Below, one piece after another: positions 46,386 through 55,349 of a DNA stretch of 64,000 nucleotides (position 1 is its first letter; every line of letters begins with the position of its first letter). Below the pieces are notes generated by a model. The model made no database searches. It saw only the letters and a program-made list of their open reading frames with translations, and was not told the origin of the DNA. Position numbers and translations under genes: made by a program. Source of the DNA: Flavimarina sp. Hel_I_48 (GTDB taxonomy: Bacteria > Bacteroidota > Bacteroidia > Flavobacteriales > Flavobacteriaceae); assembly GCF_000733945.1 (NCBI RefSeq), contig NZ_JPOL01000002.1, forward strand, positions 988,501 to 1,052,500, in the 5' to 3' direction.

Positions 46386-46748
46386 ATGTCAACAAAAACT
46401 GGTCAAGTACAGGAATTCAATGATTACCGTTCAAAAATGAACGATAAGATTCTTGGCGATAAGAACAAAATCATCAACAGAATATTCAATCTGGATACCA
46501 ATGCATTTATGCCCGGCGCCCTTGATGTCAAGACTAAAGAACTCCTGGGCCTCGTTGCCTCTACTGTATTGCGCTGCGATGATTGTGTGCGTTACCATCT
46601 GGAAAGCTGCCATAAAGCGGGCGTTACCAAAGAAGAAATCATGGAAACGCTGGGAATAGGCACCTTAGTAGGTGGTACCATTGTTATACCGCACCTGCGT
46701 AGGGCCTATGAATTTTGGGAAGAGCTTGAACAAAGTCAAACAAATTAA
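46386..46748 (+). CDS. Carboxymuconolactone decarboxylase/AhpD-like protein
   Basis: 120 residues. AhpD-type domain with the redox motif LRCDDCVRYHLESCHKAG (CXXCXXXH) and the family-typical helix IMETLGIGTLVGGTIVIPHL. Such proteins act as disulfide reductants for peroxide or other oxidised substrates. It stands between tatC and lptB in a likely four-gene unit; no link to LPS is evident. Confidence 0.92.
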   Translation: MSTKTGQVQEFNDYRSKMNDKILGDKNKIINRIFNLDTNAFMPGALDVKTKELLGLVASTVLRCDDCVRYHLESCHKAGVTKEEIMETLGIGTLVGGTIVIPHLRRAYEFWEELEQSQTN

Positions 46749-46789
46749 ATTGCTTGCCATTGCGGCTTGATCCTTGCTAAAACTTAGTC

Positions 46790-47530
46790 ATGATATTACG
46801 CGCAGAAAATTTAGTCAAATCATATAAGGGCCGTGAGGTTGTAAAAGGTATTACCGTAGAGGTTAAGCAAGGGGAAATCGTAGGATTACTGGGGCCTAAC
46901 GGTGCCGGTAAAACCACTTCCTTCTACATGATCGTGGGGCTGATAAAGCCAAACGGAGGTACGATACACATGGATAAAACCAATATCACTAAATTTCCCA
47001 TGTACAAACGGGCGCAAATTGGCATAGGTTACCTTGCCCAGGAAGCTTCGGTTTTTAGAAAATTGAGCATTGAAGATAATATTCTCAGTGTATTGCAAAT
47101 GACCAAGCTGAGCAAAAAAGAGCAGCGCGCCAAGATGGAAGAACTGATAGAAGAGTTTAGTCTGGGCCATATACGCAAAAGCCGGGGAGACCTGCTTTCT
47201 GGCGGGGAACGCCGCCGTACCGAAATTGCACGTGCACTTGCGACCAACCCTAATTTTATACTTCTTGATGAGCCTTTTGCCGGGGTAGATCCCGTGGCCG
47301 TAGAAGATATACAGCGCATTATCGCCCAGCTGAAAGATAAGGACATAGGCATTCTTATTACAGACCACAATGTTCAGGAAACCCTCGCGATCACAGATCA
47401 TACCTACCTAATGTTTGAAGGCAGCATATTAAAACATGGCGTGCCCGAAGAACTTGCTAGTGATGAGATGGTACGCAAAGTCTATCTGGGTCAAAACTTT
47501 GAACTGCGGAAGAAAAAAATATTTGATTAA
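46790..47530 (+). CDS. lptB: LPS export ABC transporter ATP-binding protein LptB
   Basis: 246 residues. Walker A GPNGAGKTTSFYMIVGLI, Q-loop region, signature LLSGGERRRTEIARALA, Walker B FILLDEPFAGVDPVAVEDI and H-loop LITDHNV, plus the LptB-typical YKRAQIGIGYLAQEASVFRKL. Powers LptFG extraction of lipopolysaccharide from the inner membrane. Its placement after kpsF (Kdo synthesis) fits a shared LPS theme. Ends before a convergent Nudix gene. Confidence 0.95.
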   Translation: MILRAENLVKSYKGREVVKGITVEVKQGEIVGLLGPNGAGKTTSFYMIVGLIKPNGGTIHMDKTNITKFPMYKRAQIGIGYLAQEASVFRKLSIEDNILSVLQMTKLSKKEQRAKMEELIEEFSLGHIRKSRGDLLSGGERRRTEIARALATNPNFILLDEPFAGVDPVAVEDIQRIIAQLKDKDIGILITDHNVQETLAITDHTYLMFEGSILKHGVPEELASDEMVRKVYLGQNFELRKKKIFD

Positions 47531-47625
47531 TCAGCTAATTAAGTATAAAAACACCCCCTTTAGATCCCAAAATGTGGCATTTTTATATTAAATCGATGTT
47601 ATTTATATGTTTGATTATCATGATG

Positions 47626-48246
47626 TTAATCAAAATAAACATCCCCTCCTTTTTCTTCTAAATCAATCAGTAATTTTAGTTGGCTTTCTACTATTCTATC
47701 GGTAGAAAGTTCGGGAAGCTCATTGAGCGCATACCATCCTACTTCTTGAATATCAAAATTGGGAGCTACCTCCCCATCTTCTATCTCGCAATAAAATATA
47801 ATTTTGTAGAGATAATATGCCTCTGGCGGGTGTGGGTGGCATTTTTTATCAAATACTGCCAGCAAGCGTGTGGGCTTAACAATAAAGCCAGTTTCTTCCT
47901 TTACTTCTTTTATTATAGATTCTGAAGCGGTCAGGCCAATTTCTGACCATCCCCCGGGAATGGTCCATTTGCCATCAACTTGCTCCTTTACCATTAAAAT
48001 TTCTCTTTTCCCGTTTAAAATCAGCGCCCGAACGTCAACTTTTGGTGTGGGATAATCGTTTACGGGAAGAAAAAAACTTTCCAGAACTTCTACCTCCTTC
48101 TGGCTTATTACACTCATCATTTCAAGGGAAATACGTCGCAGTTCCTCATAACGTTCGGTGTCATAATTATTATCATTATACACTAACCCTGCTTCCGCAA
48201 GGGATTTGACTTGTTTGATCATATTCAGTAAAAAGGTGCTGGCCAT
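47626..48246 (-). CDS. Nudix hydrolase with N-terminal Nudix_N_2-like domain
   Basis: 206 residues. The N-terminal 60 residues (MIKQVKSLAEAGLVYND then YDTERYEELRRISLEMM) match the extra helical domain found before some Nudix enzymes acting on X-linked nucleoside diphosphates. The Nudix box is GGWSEIGLTASESIIKEVKE, then ETGF. In this branch the first Glu and the Arg of the consensus are replaced (here Leu and Lys); the metal-binding EVKEE is kept. Substrate not known. Confidence 0.9.
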   Translation of the reverse strand: MASTFLLNMIKQVKSLAEAGLVYNDNNYDTERYEELRRISLEMMSVISQKEVEVLESFFLPVNDYPTPKVDVRALILNGKREILMVKEQVDGKWTIPGGWSEIGLTASESIIKEVKEETGFIVKPTRLLAVFDKKCHPHPPEAYYLYKIIFYCEIEDGEVAPNFDIQEVGWYALNELPELSTDRIVESQLKLLIDLEEKGGDVYFD

Positions 48247-48604
48247 TATAATTGCTTTGAGAGTATGTGTCTGCTATTTAAAATAATAAGGAAACTTTAT
48301 TTAGTTAATTAAATGAACCGTTCATAAAACGATAATAACACTTGACTGGAATTATGGCTATAGGCTGATAAAATTTTAAGAACAGTGATCTATTGAGCCT
48401 CTGAAACCGAAAGACATTAAACGTTGAAGCCTATCAAAATCTTTACGGTCTCTTAAAATATGTTGGGTTTTTATTTTTGTTAGTATATTGCGTGCTCATT
48501 TGCAAACAAATTACGTTGACTACGAGATAGTCCCGTTATATTTCCCCTTAAATTAAAGATACAAAAAACTCCTTCTGGAGCATCTGTTCTTAACCCCACA
48601 TATC
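48247..48604. other. Intergenic region upstream of the phosphoesterase-like/barrel gene
   Basis: 358 A+T-rich bases between divergent genes. TATATTTC (48537-48544), with TTG about 20 bases before it, is one base from the -7 consensus and could drive the large gene. A small inverted repeat GACTA / TAGTC lies just upstream. No ORF or RNA gene seen. Confidence 0.35.
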
Positions 48605-51600
48605 ATGATTAAAAAATTAAATTTGAAAATAATTCCACGCACTTTTCTGGCCTTTTTGGTGATTTCCTGTGCTACCTACAAACCTCAGCTCAAAGAGGGT
48701 GAACAAGCTCTGGGGAAAAGTATTGAAAAGCAGCCCACCTATACATTTTTTATTGCTGGCGGTTTTGGAAACCAGAAAAATGCAAGTCAAGGCAACGCAA
48801 CACTTTCTTTGCTAAAAACAACACTTGATAATGCTCCCGAAGAGAGCACGATGCTCTTTACCGGTGACTATATTAGTCCAGATAAAAAGAACTGGAAAAA
48901 AGATACGCTTCTTCTCAACCGCCAACTCGAGGTCCTGGAGAATTTTAAGGGCAAAACATACTTTATTCCCGGGATCAATGAATGGAAAAGCAAAAATGCC
49001 AAGCAAATCGAGGAGGTAGAAGATTATCTAAAAGACAAAGGTCTCGAAGACAAAACAGAAGTAAGACCGAACAATGTTTGCCCACTAGAATACTATACCA
49101 TCAATGAAAATCTTGATCTTTTGCTCATAGACTCCAACTGGTTGCTGAATGGGTGGAACGGTGTGGAGTACATCAATCAAAAATGTGGAAATATTGATAC
49201 GCCACGGCGCTTTTCAGAAGAATTACAAGGGTATATAAGCGACGCACAAGATAAAAACCTGGTTATCGCCATGCATCACCCCATTTTTGGAAATGGTGAA
49301 TATGCTGGTAAAATCACCTTTAAAGATGCATTACTTCCCATTCCTGGAATTAGTACGATAATAGAGGGAGTAGGTATTCTGGGATCCTTCTCGCCTAAAA
49401 TGCTAAATTCAAGACCTTATGGCTATTACCGTGTCCTTATGGCTGCAATGGCACAGCGTTCTGATAGGATAACTTTTGTTTCTGGACATGAAGAAAACCT
49501 CCAATTATTACAGGCAAAAACTACCCCGCAGATCATAAGTGGTTCTCTGGGAAGTGTACAGGCCACCCGCAGGGCTGATGAGACCTTAACGGCTATAGGT
49601 GGCAGATTGCCCTTTGAAGGTATTTACACACATGGCGCGAGCGGTTTTGCAAGACTGGATTATTTTGAAGATGGTTCTTCTGAAGTGACTTTTATAACCC
49701 CAGAAGACAAAATCGAAGACGTACGACTTCCGGTTTTACCTGCTTTTTCTGAATATAACGGAGATTATACAGATACGCTAAAAGGACAGGACACTATACA
49801 GGTGGGGATGTTTGACAATCCAGACGATTTTAAACGTTCTGGCTTCTACAAATTTTTGTGGGGCGACCGTTATAGGGATTATTACACTAAGCCGGTAACT
49901 GCACCCATAGTAAAGCTAGATACGTTGTATGGCGGTATGAAAATCGTCAAAAAGGGCGGTGGACAACAATCAAGTTCCCTGCGTATGGCAGATTCCCAGG
50001 ACAGACAGTTTAATATGCGTTCCCTACGCAAAAACCCTATACAGGCATTAGGGGCACAGTTACCTGGGATCACTTTTGAGGCAGAAGCTTATGAAAATAC
50101 CATAGCAGATGATATATTTTCTGACTTTTTTACCACCTCATCGCAATATATGCAACTTCCCATTTACACGCTCGCTACGGCCGCCGGGGTGAATCATTCG
50201 CGACCCCGACTGTTTTACGTACCAAAACAGGAGTTTTTGGGTAGTTTTAATCAGTTTTATGGCGATGAATTATACTTTATAGAAGAACGCCCTTCTGAAG
50301 AACAAAAAGATTTTGAAGGCTATAGCATTGCAAATCCAAAAGTGGAAGGGACCGTGGGCGATTTTGAGAGCACCACAGATATGCTTGAAGCGCTTCATGA
50401 GGATGAAAAGTATAAAGTAGATCAGCAAACTTTCATACGTACACGATTGTTCAACATGCTCCTGGGTGACTGGGACCGGCATCAGGATCAATTTAGATGG
50501 GTAGAATATACCATCAGCGATGATGAGGTTCTTTTTGTGCCCGTGCCCCGCGACCGGGACAATGCATTCCCAAAATTTGGTGGTGTGGCACTTCCCATCC
50601 TACAATGGTTTATGCCCATTACAAGATCCTGGGTATCCTACGGGCCAGAAATCAATAGCGTAAAATGGTTCAACAACCGTGGCTATAGCCTTGATCAGGC
50701 ACTTATTACTAATTATAGTGCTGAAGAGTGGGTTAAACAGGCAAAAAGTATTCAGAATGATCTCACAGAAGCAGATATTGAAACCGCTTTTGATGAGCTT
50801 CCGCCAGAGTTACGCAACGACAGTACTTTTACATTTATAAAATCAAGTTTTAGGCAACGTCTTAAGGATTTACCACAATATGCCGAAGAATACGGAAGTT
50901 ATCTAAACAAGAAAATTGTACTTCACGGAACGGAAAAAGACGATGTTTTTGATATAGAAAGGCTGGAGAATGGTAAGACCCGTGTCGTTATTAAAAGGGA
51001 TAAAAGCGATAATAAGAATCCATTGATTTATGATCGTACCTTTAACAAAGAGGACACAAAAGAAATCTGGATCTACGGTCTTAATGATGATGACCAGTTC
51101 AACGTTTTTGGTGAAGGTAGCGGCAGCATTTTTGTTCGTATTGCCGGTGGTTATGGTGAAGATACATATAATGTCACAAACAAGAAAGGCTTAAAAATAT
51201 ACGATCTGCCTTATGAAAAGAGCACATACGAAGCCAAGAAACCGCGCAAGCAGCTTACGAATCTATATACTACCAATAATTACAACTGGCGCTATATAGA
51301 AGCCAGCGCAAATACATTTGTGCCCGCTGCCGGTTACCGACTGGATGATGGCGTTTTTATAGGTGGAAAAGACACATATACCCTTAATGGTTTTAATGGA
51401 AATCCATTTAGACAGCAACATTCGCTAGCGGCTAAATATTACTTTACATTCAATGCCATTGAGCTTAAATATAAGGGTGTATGGGCCAATGCCATTCCCC
51501 GCTGGAATTTTGAAACACAGGCCTATTACACAAGCAATCAGTTTGCTACCAACTTTTTTGGTTACGGAAATGAAAGCGTAAACCGTGAGGAGGAATTGGG

Positions 51601-52330
51601 TCGTAATTATTTCAGGGCCCGTATGGAACAGTTTAAGGTACGTGCCGGTTTGACTTTTCTGTCGCTCAAAGCGTACGCATTGTTTGAGAATTATCGCGTC
51701 AATGAAAGCTTAAACAGGCTTTTTAACTCAAATAACCTTGATCCCAATGTTTTTGACAGTCAGTCGTACGTAGGCGCGGAAACTACCGCATATTATAACA
51801 TTGATGATGCTGATGATTTCCCTACGCAGTCCTTATACATAGGGGTTACGGCAGGTTATAAATTCAACACTTCTGTAGCTGACAATAATTTTGGTTACGT
51901 TATGGCAAATATTGAGTTTTCACAAAAATTAATTGAATCCGGTAAATTGGTATTTGGGACTACCCTCGAGGGTAAAACCAACTATGGCGGGGATTATTTC
52001 TTTTATCATGCACCTTCCCTGGGCGGTGACAATGGGTTGCGCGGTTTTAGGGATCAGCGCTTTACCGGTGATGCCTACTTTTATCAAAGCTCAGACCTGC
52101 GGTTAAGACTCCAGGAATATAAAACCGGCGTCCTGCCAGTAGCTATCGGTATTTTTGGTGGATTTGATTATGGCCGTACCTGGTTGTCTGGCGATCCTTC
52201 AAGTAAATGGCATACCTCGCAAGGAGGTGGCATCTGGATCAGCGGACTCAGTTCTTTTGGGTTAAGTTTCGGTTATTTCAATTCTGTGGAAACAAATATC
52301 TTTCAGGTTGGTTTTGGATTTGGTTTCTAA
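48605..52330 (+). CDS. Lipoprotein with degenerate metallophosphoesterase domain, kinase-like middle and Omp85-like barrel
   Basis: 1241 residues. Lipobox Cys22 (FLVISC). Residues about 45-310 have the calcineurin-like phosphoesterase layout, but metal motifs look lost: GGFGN (52-56) where relatives have D-containing blocks, GDYIS (87-91), GINEW (123-127) for GNHxW, and SGHEENLQ (about 293-300) for GHxHN; MHHP (about 223) is kept. A middle region has LLGDWDRHQDQFRW (about 617-630) and VPRDRDNAF (about 646-654), reminiscent of HipA/Fam20-type kinase loops. From about 905 on it is a beta-barrel with GGDNGLRGFRDQRF (Omp85-type RGF) and a terminal Phe. Function unknown. Confidence 0.85.
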   Translation: MIKKLNLKIIPRTFLAFLVISCATYKPQLKEGEQALGKSIEKQPTYTFFIAGGFGNQKNASQGNATLSLLKTTLDNAPEESTMLFTGDYISPDKKNWKKDTLLLNRQLEVLENFKGKTYFIPGINEWKSKNAKQIEEVEDYLKDKGLEDKTEVRPNNVCPLEYYTINENLDLLLIDSNWLLNGWNGVEYINQKCGNIDTPRRFSEELQGYISDAQDKNLVIAMHHPIFGNGEYAGKITFKDALLPIPGISTIIEGVGILGSFSPKMLNSRPYGYYRVLMAAMAQRSDRITFVSGHEENLQLLQAKTTPQIISGSLGSVQATRRADETLTAIGGRLPFEGIYTHGASGFARLDYFEDGSSEVTFITPEDKIEDVRLPVLPAFSEYNGDYTDTLKGQDTIQVGMFDNPDDFKRSGFYKFLWGDRYRDYYTKPVTAPIVKLDTLYGGMKIVKKGGGQQSSSLRMADSQDRQFNMRSLRKNPIQALGAQLPGITFEAEAYENTIADDIFSDFFTTSSQYMQLPIYTLATAAGVNHSRPRLFYVPKQEFLGSFNQFYGDELYFIEERPSEEQKDFEGYSIANPKVEGTVGDFESTTDMLEALHEDEKYKVDQQTFIRTRLFNMLLGDWDRHQDQFRWVEYTISDDEVLFVPVPRDRDNAFPKFGGVALPILQWFMPITRSWVSYGPEINSVKWFNNRGYSLDQALITNYSAEEWVKQAKSIQNDLTEADIETAFDELPPELRNDSTFTFIKSSFRQRLKDLPQYAEEYGSYLNKKIVLHGTEKDDVFDIERLENGKTRVVIKRDKSDNKNPLIYDRTFNKEDTKEIWIYGLNDDDQFNVFGEGSGSIFVRIAGGYGEDTYNVTNKKGLKIYDLPYEKSTYEAKKPRKQLTNLYTTNNYNWRYIEASANTFVPAAGYRLDDGVFIGGKDTYTLNGFNGNPFRQQHSLAAKYYFTFNAIELKYKGVWANAIPRWNFETQAYYTSNQFATNFFGYGNESVNREEELGRNYFRARMEQFKVRAGLTFLSLKAYALFENYRVNESLNRLFNSNNLDPNVFDSQSYVGAETTAYYNIDDADDFPTQSLYIGVTAGYKFNTSVADNNFGYVMANIEFSQKLIESGKLVFGTTLEGKTNYGGDYFFYHAPSLGGDNGLRGFRDQRFTGDAYFYQSSDLRLRLQEYKTGVLPVAIGIFGGFDYGRTWLSGDPSSKWHTSQGGGIWISGLSSFGLSFGYFNSVETNIFQVGFGFGF

Positions 52331-52374
52331 AAAATTATTTAGAAAGCAATCCTAAAAAATATTGCAAACTGAAG

Positions 52375-52432
52375 CATCCTTCAATTAGTACCATTTCGCA
52401 AAGAACAGGTAATTAGTTGAAGGATGTTTTTT
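52375..52432 (+). terminator. Terminator of the phosphoesterase-like/barrel gene
   Basis: Long stem GCATCCTTCAA ... TTGAAGGATG followed by seven T. Confidence 0.9.
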
Positions 52433-52475
52433 TGTACCCTATTTTGCGGAACACTTAGCGTTTAAATACTTCGGA

Positions 52476-52506
52476 AGGATTTTTTCCCTTATTTAGGATT
52501 TTTTCC
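52476..52506. repeat. Double AGGATTTTTTCC element upstream of the exonuclease gene
   Basis: Two exact copies of AGGATTTTTTCC at 52476-52487 and 52495-52506, 19 bases apart from start to start, immediately upstream of the -7 box at 52517-52524. Each has a GGA-N5-TCC dyad. Position suits a transcription-factor site; no regulator is known. Confidence 0.5.
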
Positions 52507-52516
52507 TATTTTGGGT

Positions 52517-52524
52517 TATCTTTG
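52517..52524 (+). promoter_or_regulatory. -7 promoter box of the exonuclease/GIY-YIG gene
   Basis: TATCTTTG matches TAnnTTTG, 24 bases before the start codon. Confidence 0.55.
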
Positions 52525-52547
52525 AGCTTCATCCCTAAATTTATTGA

Positions 52548-53954
52548 ATGGCTCCCCAGCGCTATAGCATTATTGATGTGGAAACTACCGGAAAAGGTTT
52601 AAATGGAAACCGCATCACCGAAATTTGCATCGTCCTTATTGAAGATGATACGGAGATCGAGAAATTTACCTCTCTTGTAAATCCTGAAAGTATAATTCCG
52701 CCTTTTATCACTGGGCTTACGGGAATTGACAATGCAATGGTCAAAAACGCCCCAAAATTTGATGAAATAGCTGATGAAATAGAACGCATGACCAGAGGTT
52801 CTATTTTTGTCGCGCACAATGTGAATTTTGATTACAATGTGATCCGAAGTGAATTTAGGGCTATAGGTAGGGATTTTAACCGAAAAAAGTTATGCACTGT
52901 TCGACTTTCGCGCAAGCTCATCCCGAAGTTATATTCTTACAGCCTAGGGAAACTTTGTACCTCATTGGGAATACCGCTCAATAACCGGCACCGGGCAGAA
53001 GGCGACACAGATGCAACCGTACTTTTGTTCAAAAGGATTTTAAGCCTGGACCCAGAAAAGGAAGTAATACGTACTTTTCTGCATGCGCGCAGTAAAGAAG
53101 CCACGCTCCCACCCCACATCAATAAAGAAAACATAGAAAATCTCCCGGAAAAGTCCGGTATTTACCTGTTTTTAGACCAAAAAGGGAAGATTATTTATGT
53201 GGGAAAAGCAAAAAATATAAGGCAGCGGGTCACCAGCCACTTTTACAGTAAAAAGAATAGTGAATACTTACTGGCACAAGAAACCTATCGCATTGATTTT
53301 GAAGAGACCGGCAACGAACTAATAGCGCTCTTGCTTGAAGCAGAACAAATAGCCAAACACTATCCCAAATACAACCGCGCGCAGAAAAAAACGCAAAACC
53401 CTTTTTGTATTGTTGCTTATAAAAACAGAGCGGGCGCGAAACAGCTTACACTTATCCGTTCTAAATACAAGGATAGCGCGCTTGATTATTTTTTTACACG
53501 TGCAAAGGGAATAGAAAGGCTGGAACAGCTTTGTGAAGAGTTTGAACTTTGCCCCAGATTTTGCGGTCTTCAGGATACAAACGGTCGTTGTTCGCACTAT
53601 AAAATAAATTCCTGCAACGGTGTTTGTGTAAAAGAAGAAGCGGTTGCAGATTATAATGTGCGCGTAGACAAAGCGATAAGGGCATTAACACGTAGAAACC
53701 AGGATTTTGTTATTTCCTGCACAGGGCGCAATCTAGAAGAAAAAGCCATTGTTCTTGTAAGGGAAGGGATTTATCGCGGCTATGGTTATATAGGCAACAA
53801 TGAGCAGATAACAGATTTTGATGCCTTGGAAAAATCCATTATTCCGCAAAAAAATACGTATCACACAGAGCGCATTTTAAAAAGTCATATTCGCGAATTT
53901 GGAGATAGCTGTATACTCACTACGGAAGAAATTATGGAAAAAATTGCCATTTAG
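52548..53954 (+). CDS. DnaQ-like exonuclease fused to GIY-YIG nuclease
   Basis: 468 residues. N-terminal DEDDh 3'-5' exonuclease: IIDVETTGKGLNGNRITEI, FVAHNVNFDYNVI, RAEGDTDATVL with His before it. From about residue 195, a UvrC-type GIY-YIG domain: LPEKSGIYLFLDQKGKIIYV, GKAKNIRQRVTSHFYSK, NELIALLLEAEQIAKHYPKYN. The C-terminal 150 residues contain a Cys-rich part (CPRFCGLQDTNGRCSHYKI, then CNGVC). The exonuclease-UvrC architecture is known in DNA repair (Cho-like). Both catalytic centres look intact; a role in excision repair is inferred. Confidence 0.92.
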   Translation: MAPQRYSIIDVETTGKGLNGNRITEICIVLIEDDTEIEKFTSLVNPESIIPPFITGLTGIDNAMVKNAPKFDEIADEIERMTRGSIFVAHNVNFDYNVIRSEFRAIGRDFNRKKLCTVRLSRKLIPKLYSYSLGKLCTSLGIPLNNRHRAEGDTDATVLLFKRILSLDPEKEVIRTFLHARSKEATLPPHINKENIENLPEKSGIYLFLDQKGKIIYVGKAKNIRQRVTSHFYSKKNSEYLLAQETYRIDFEETGNELIALLLEAEQIAKHYPKYNRAQKKTQNPFCIVAYKNRAGAKQLTLIRSKYKDSALDYFFTRAKGIERLEQLCEEFELCPRFCGLQDTNGRCSHYKINSCNGVCVKEEAVADYNVRVDKAIRALTRRNQDFVISCTGRNLEEKAIVLVREGIYRGYGYIGNNEQITDFDALEKSIIPQKNTYHTERILKSHIREFGDSCILTTEEIMEKIAI

Positions 53955-54016
53955 ATTAAAACACTAAAATCTCCTTAAGACTAGGCTTAATCATTGTTAA
54001 AGAGCGTTAATCGTTT

Positions 54017-54030
54017 TCTGTCTTGACAGA
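54017..54030. promoter_or_regulatory. Inverted repeat upstream of the alcohol dehydrogenase
   Basis: TCTGTC TT GACAGA, a perfect 6-base-arm palindrome about 40 bases before the start codon, overlapping TTGACA. It may be an operator. Confidence 0.4.
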
Positions 54031-54066
54031 CTTTTACTAGATTAAATAAATAAATAAAAAAAATTT

Positions 54067-55158
54067 ATGAGTCAAGTAGAAACTGCTGAAAAAGCAACAG
54101 ATAATAAAAATAATACACAAGTTAAAGCATACGGTGCAAAGGCTGCTGATGCAGACTTGAAAGAAATGCAGATCGAAAGGCGTAAGCCCACTAAAGATGA
54201 TGTGCATATTAAAATTACTTATTGCGGTGTTTGTCATAGTGATATTCATCAAGTGCGCAATGATTGGAAGAATTCAGTCTATCCTGTAGTTCCCGGTCAT
54301 GAGATCGTAGGTGAAATTACCGCTGTAGGTGAAAATGTCAAAAATTTTAAAGAAGGAGATCTTGTAGGTGTTGGGTGTATGGTTGATTCTTGCCAGACAT
54401 GCGATTCTTGCAAAGAGGATCTGGAGCAATTTTGTGAGAATGGGGCAACAATGACCTATAATTCTAAAGATAAGCACTTAGAAAACCGACATACTTTTGG
54501 TGGATATTCAGAAAGTATCGTAGTGAACAAAGAATTTGTTCTTAGCGTACCCAAAAGTTTAGACACGAAAGCTGTCGCACCTTTATTATGTGCTGGTATT
54601 ACCACCTATTCCCCATTACGTACCTGGAATATTAAAAAAGGTGATAAAGTAGGTGTAATAGGCCTTGGCGGTTTAGGTCATATGGGTATTAAATTTGCTC
54701 ACGCCATGGGCGCACACACCGTTATGATTACAACATCTCCTGAAAAAGCAGAAGATGCCAAACGCTTAGGGGCTGACGAAGTCTTGATTTCGAAAGATGA
54801 AAAAGCTATGAAGGAGCAAGCGGGAAGTTTTGATTTCCTTTTAAATACTGTTCCGGTAGGTCATGATACAAATCCATATATAAACATTCTCAAAAGAGAT
54901 GGTACCATGGTAATGGTGGGAGCAATTGAACCTATTGAAGTGAACGGGGCCGGCCTTATCATGGGAAGAAAACGTATAGCAGGTTCTATTATAGGTGGAA
55001 TCAAAGAAACTCAGGAAATGCTTGACTTTTGTGGGGAGCATGACATTGTTTCTGATGTAGAAATGATTGATATGAAAAATATAAACGACGCTTATGAACG
55101 CGTCGTGGATGGCGATGTAAAATACAGATTCGTTATTGATATGAAGTCATTGAACTAA
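54067..55158 (+). CDS. Zinc-dependent alcohol dehydrogenase (NAD(P)), YahK/CAD-like
   Basis: 363 residues. Medium-chain zinc dehydrogenase: catalytic zinc at ITYCGVCHSDIHQVRNDW and GHEIVGEI, structural zinc at CQTCDSCKEDLEQFC, and the cofactor loop GLGGLGHMGIKFAHAMG. The pattern fits the cinnamyl-alcohol-dehydrogenase/YahK group that reduces aldehydes with NADPH. N-terminal 25 residues before the domain are Lys/Asn-rich and longer than in YahK. Single gene with an operator-like palindrome upstream and a strong terminator. Confidence 0.93.
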   Translation: MSQVETAEKATDNKNNTQVKAYGAKAADADLKEMQIERRKPTKDDVHIKITYCGVCHSDIHQVRNDWKNSVYPVVPGHEIVGEITAVGENVKNFKEGDLVGVGCMVDSCQTCDSCKEDLEQFCENGATMTYNSKDKHLENRHTFGGYSESIVVNKEFVLSVPKSLDTKAVAPLLCAGITTYSPLRTWNIKKGDKVGVIGLGGLGHMGIKFAHAMGAHTVMITTSPEKAEDAKRLGADEVLISKDEKAMKEQAGSFDFLLNTVPVGHDTNPYINILKRDGTMVMVGAIEPIEVNGAGLIMGRKRIAGSIIGGIKETQEMLDFCGEHDIVSDVEMIDMKNINDAYERVVDGDVKYRFVIDMKSLN

Positions 55159-55181
55159 ACTTCTTAGAATAATAAATTTTT

Positions 55182-55220
55182 AAAAGGCCAACGTCCATAA
55201 GGATGTTGGCCTTTTTTTTT
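55182..55220 (+). terminator. Terminator of the alcohol dehydrogenase gene
   Basis: AAAGGCCAACGTCC / GGATGTTGGCCTTT stem followed by a T-run. Confidence 0.93.
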
Positions 55221-55269
55221 AGTTTGTTACAATTTGACCAACACCTTAATTTTATCACAAAAGACCTCA

Positions 55270-55303
55270 TTTGTTTATCTAAAAACACAGTTTATTAAAC
55301 AAA
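55270..55303. promoter_or_regulatory. TTTGTTTA / TAAACAAA inverted repeat upstream of the MerR gene
   Basis: Arms at 55270-55277 and 55296-55303 with 18 bases between, directly upstream of the -7 box (55309-55316). The spacing and position fit an operator for the downstream MerR-type regulator acting on its own operon; this is inferred. Confidence 0.5.
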
Positions 55304-55308
55304 AAATG

Positions 55309-55316
55309 TAAATTTG
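55309..55316 (+). promoter_or_regulatory. -7 promoter box of the carotenoid operon
   Basis: TAAATTTG matches TAnnTTTG, 33 bases before the regulator's start codon. No other promoter box is obvious between the operon genes. Confidence 0.6.
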
Positions 55317-55349
55317 AGATACTAAACTTCAGTAAAAGAGCTTAAATTA

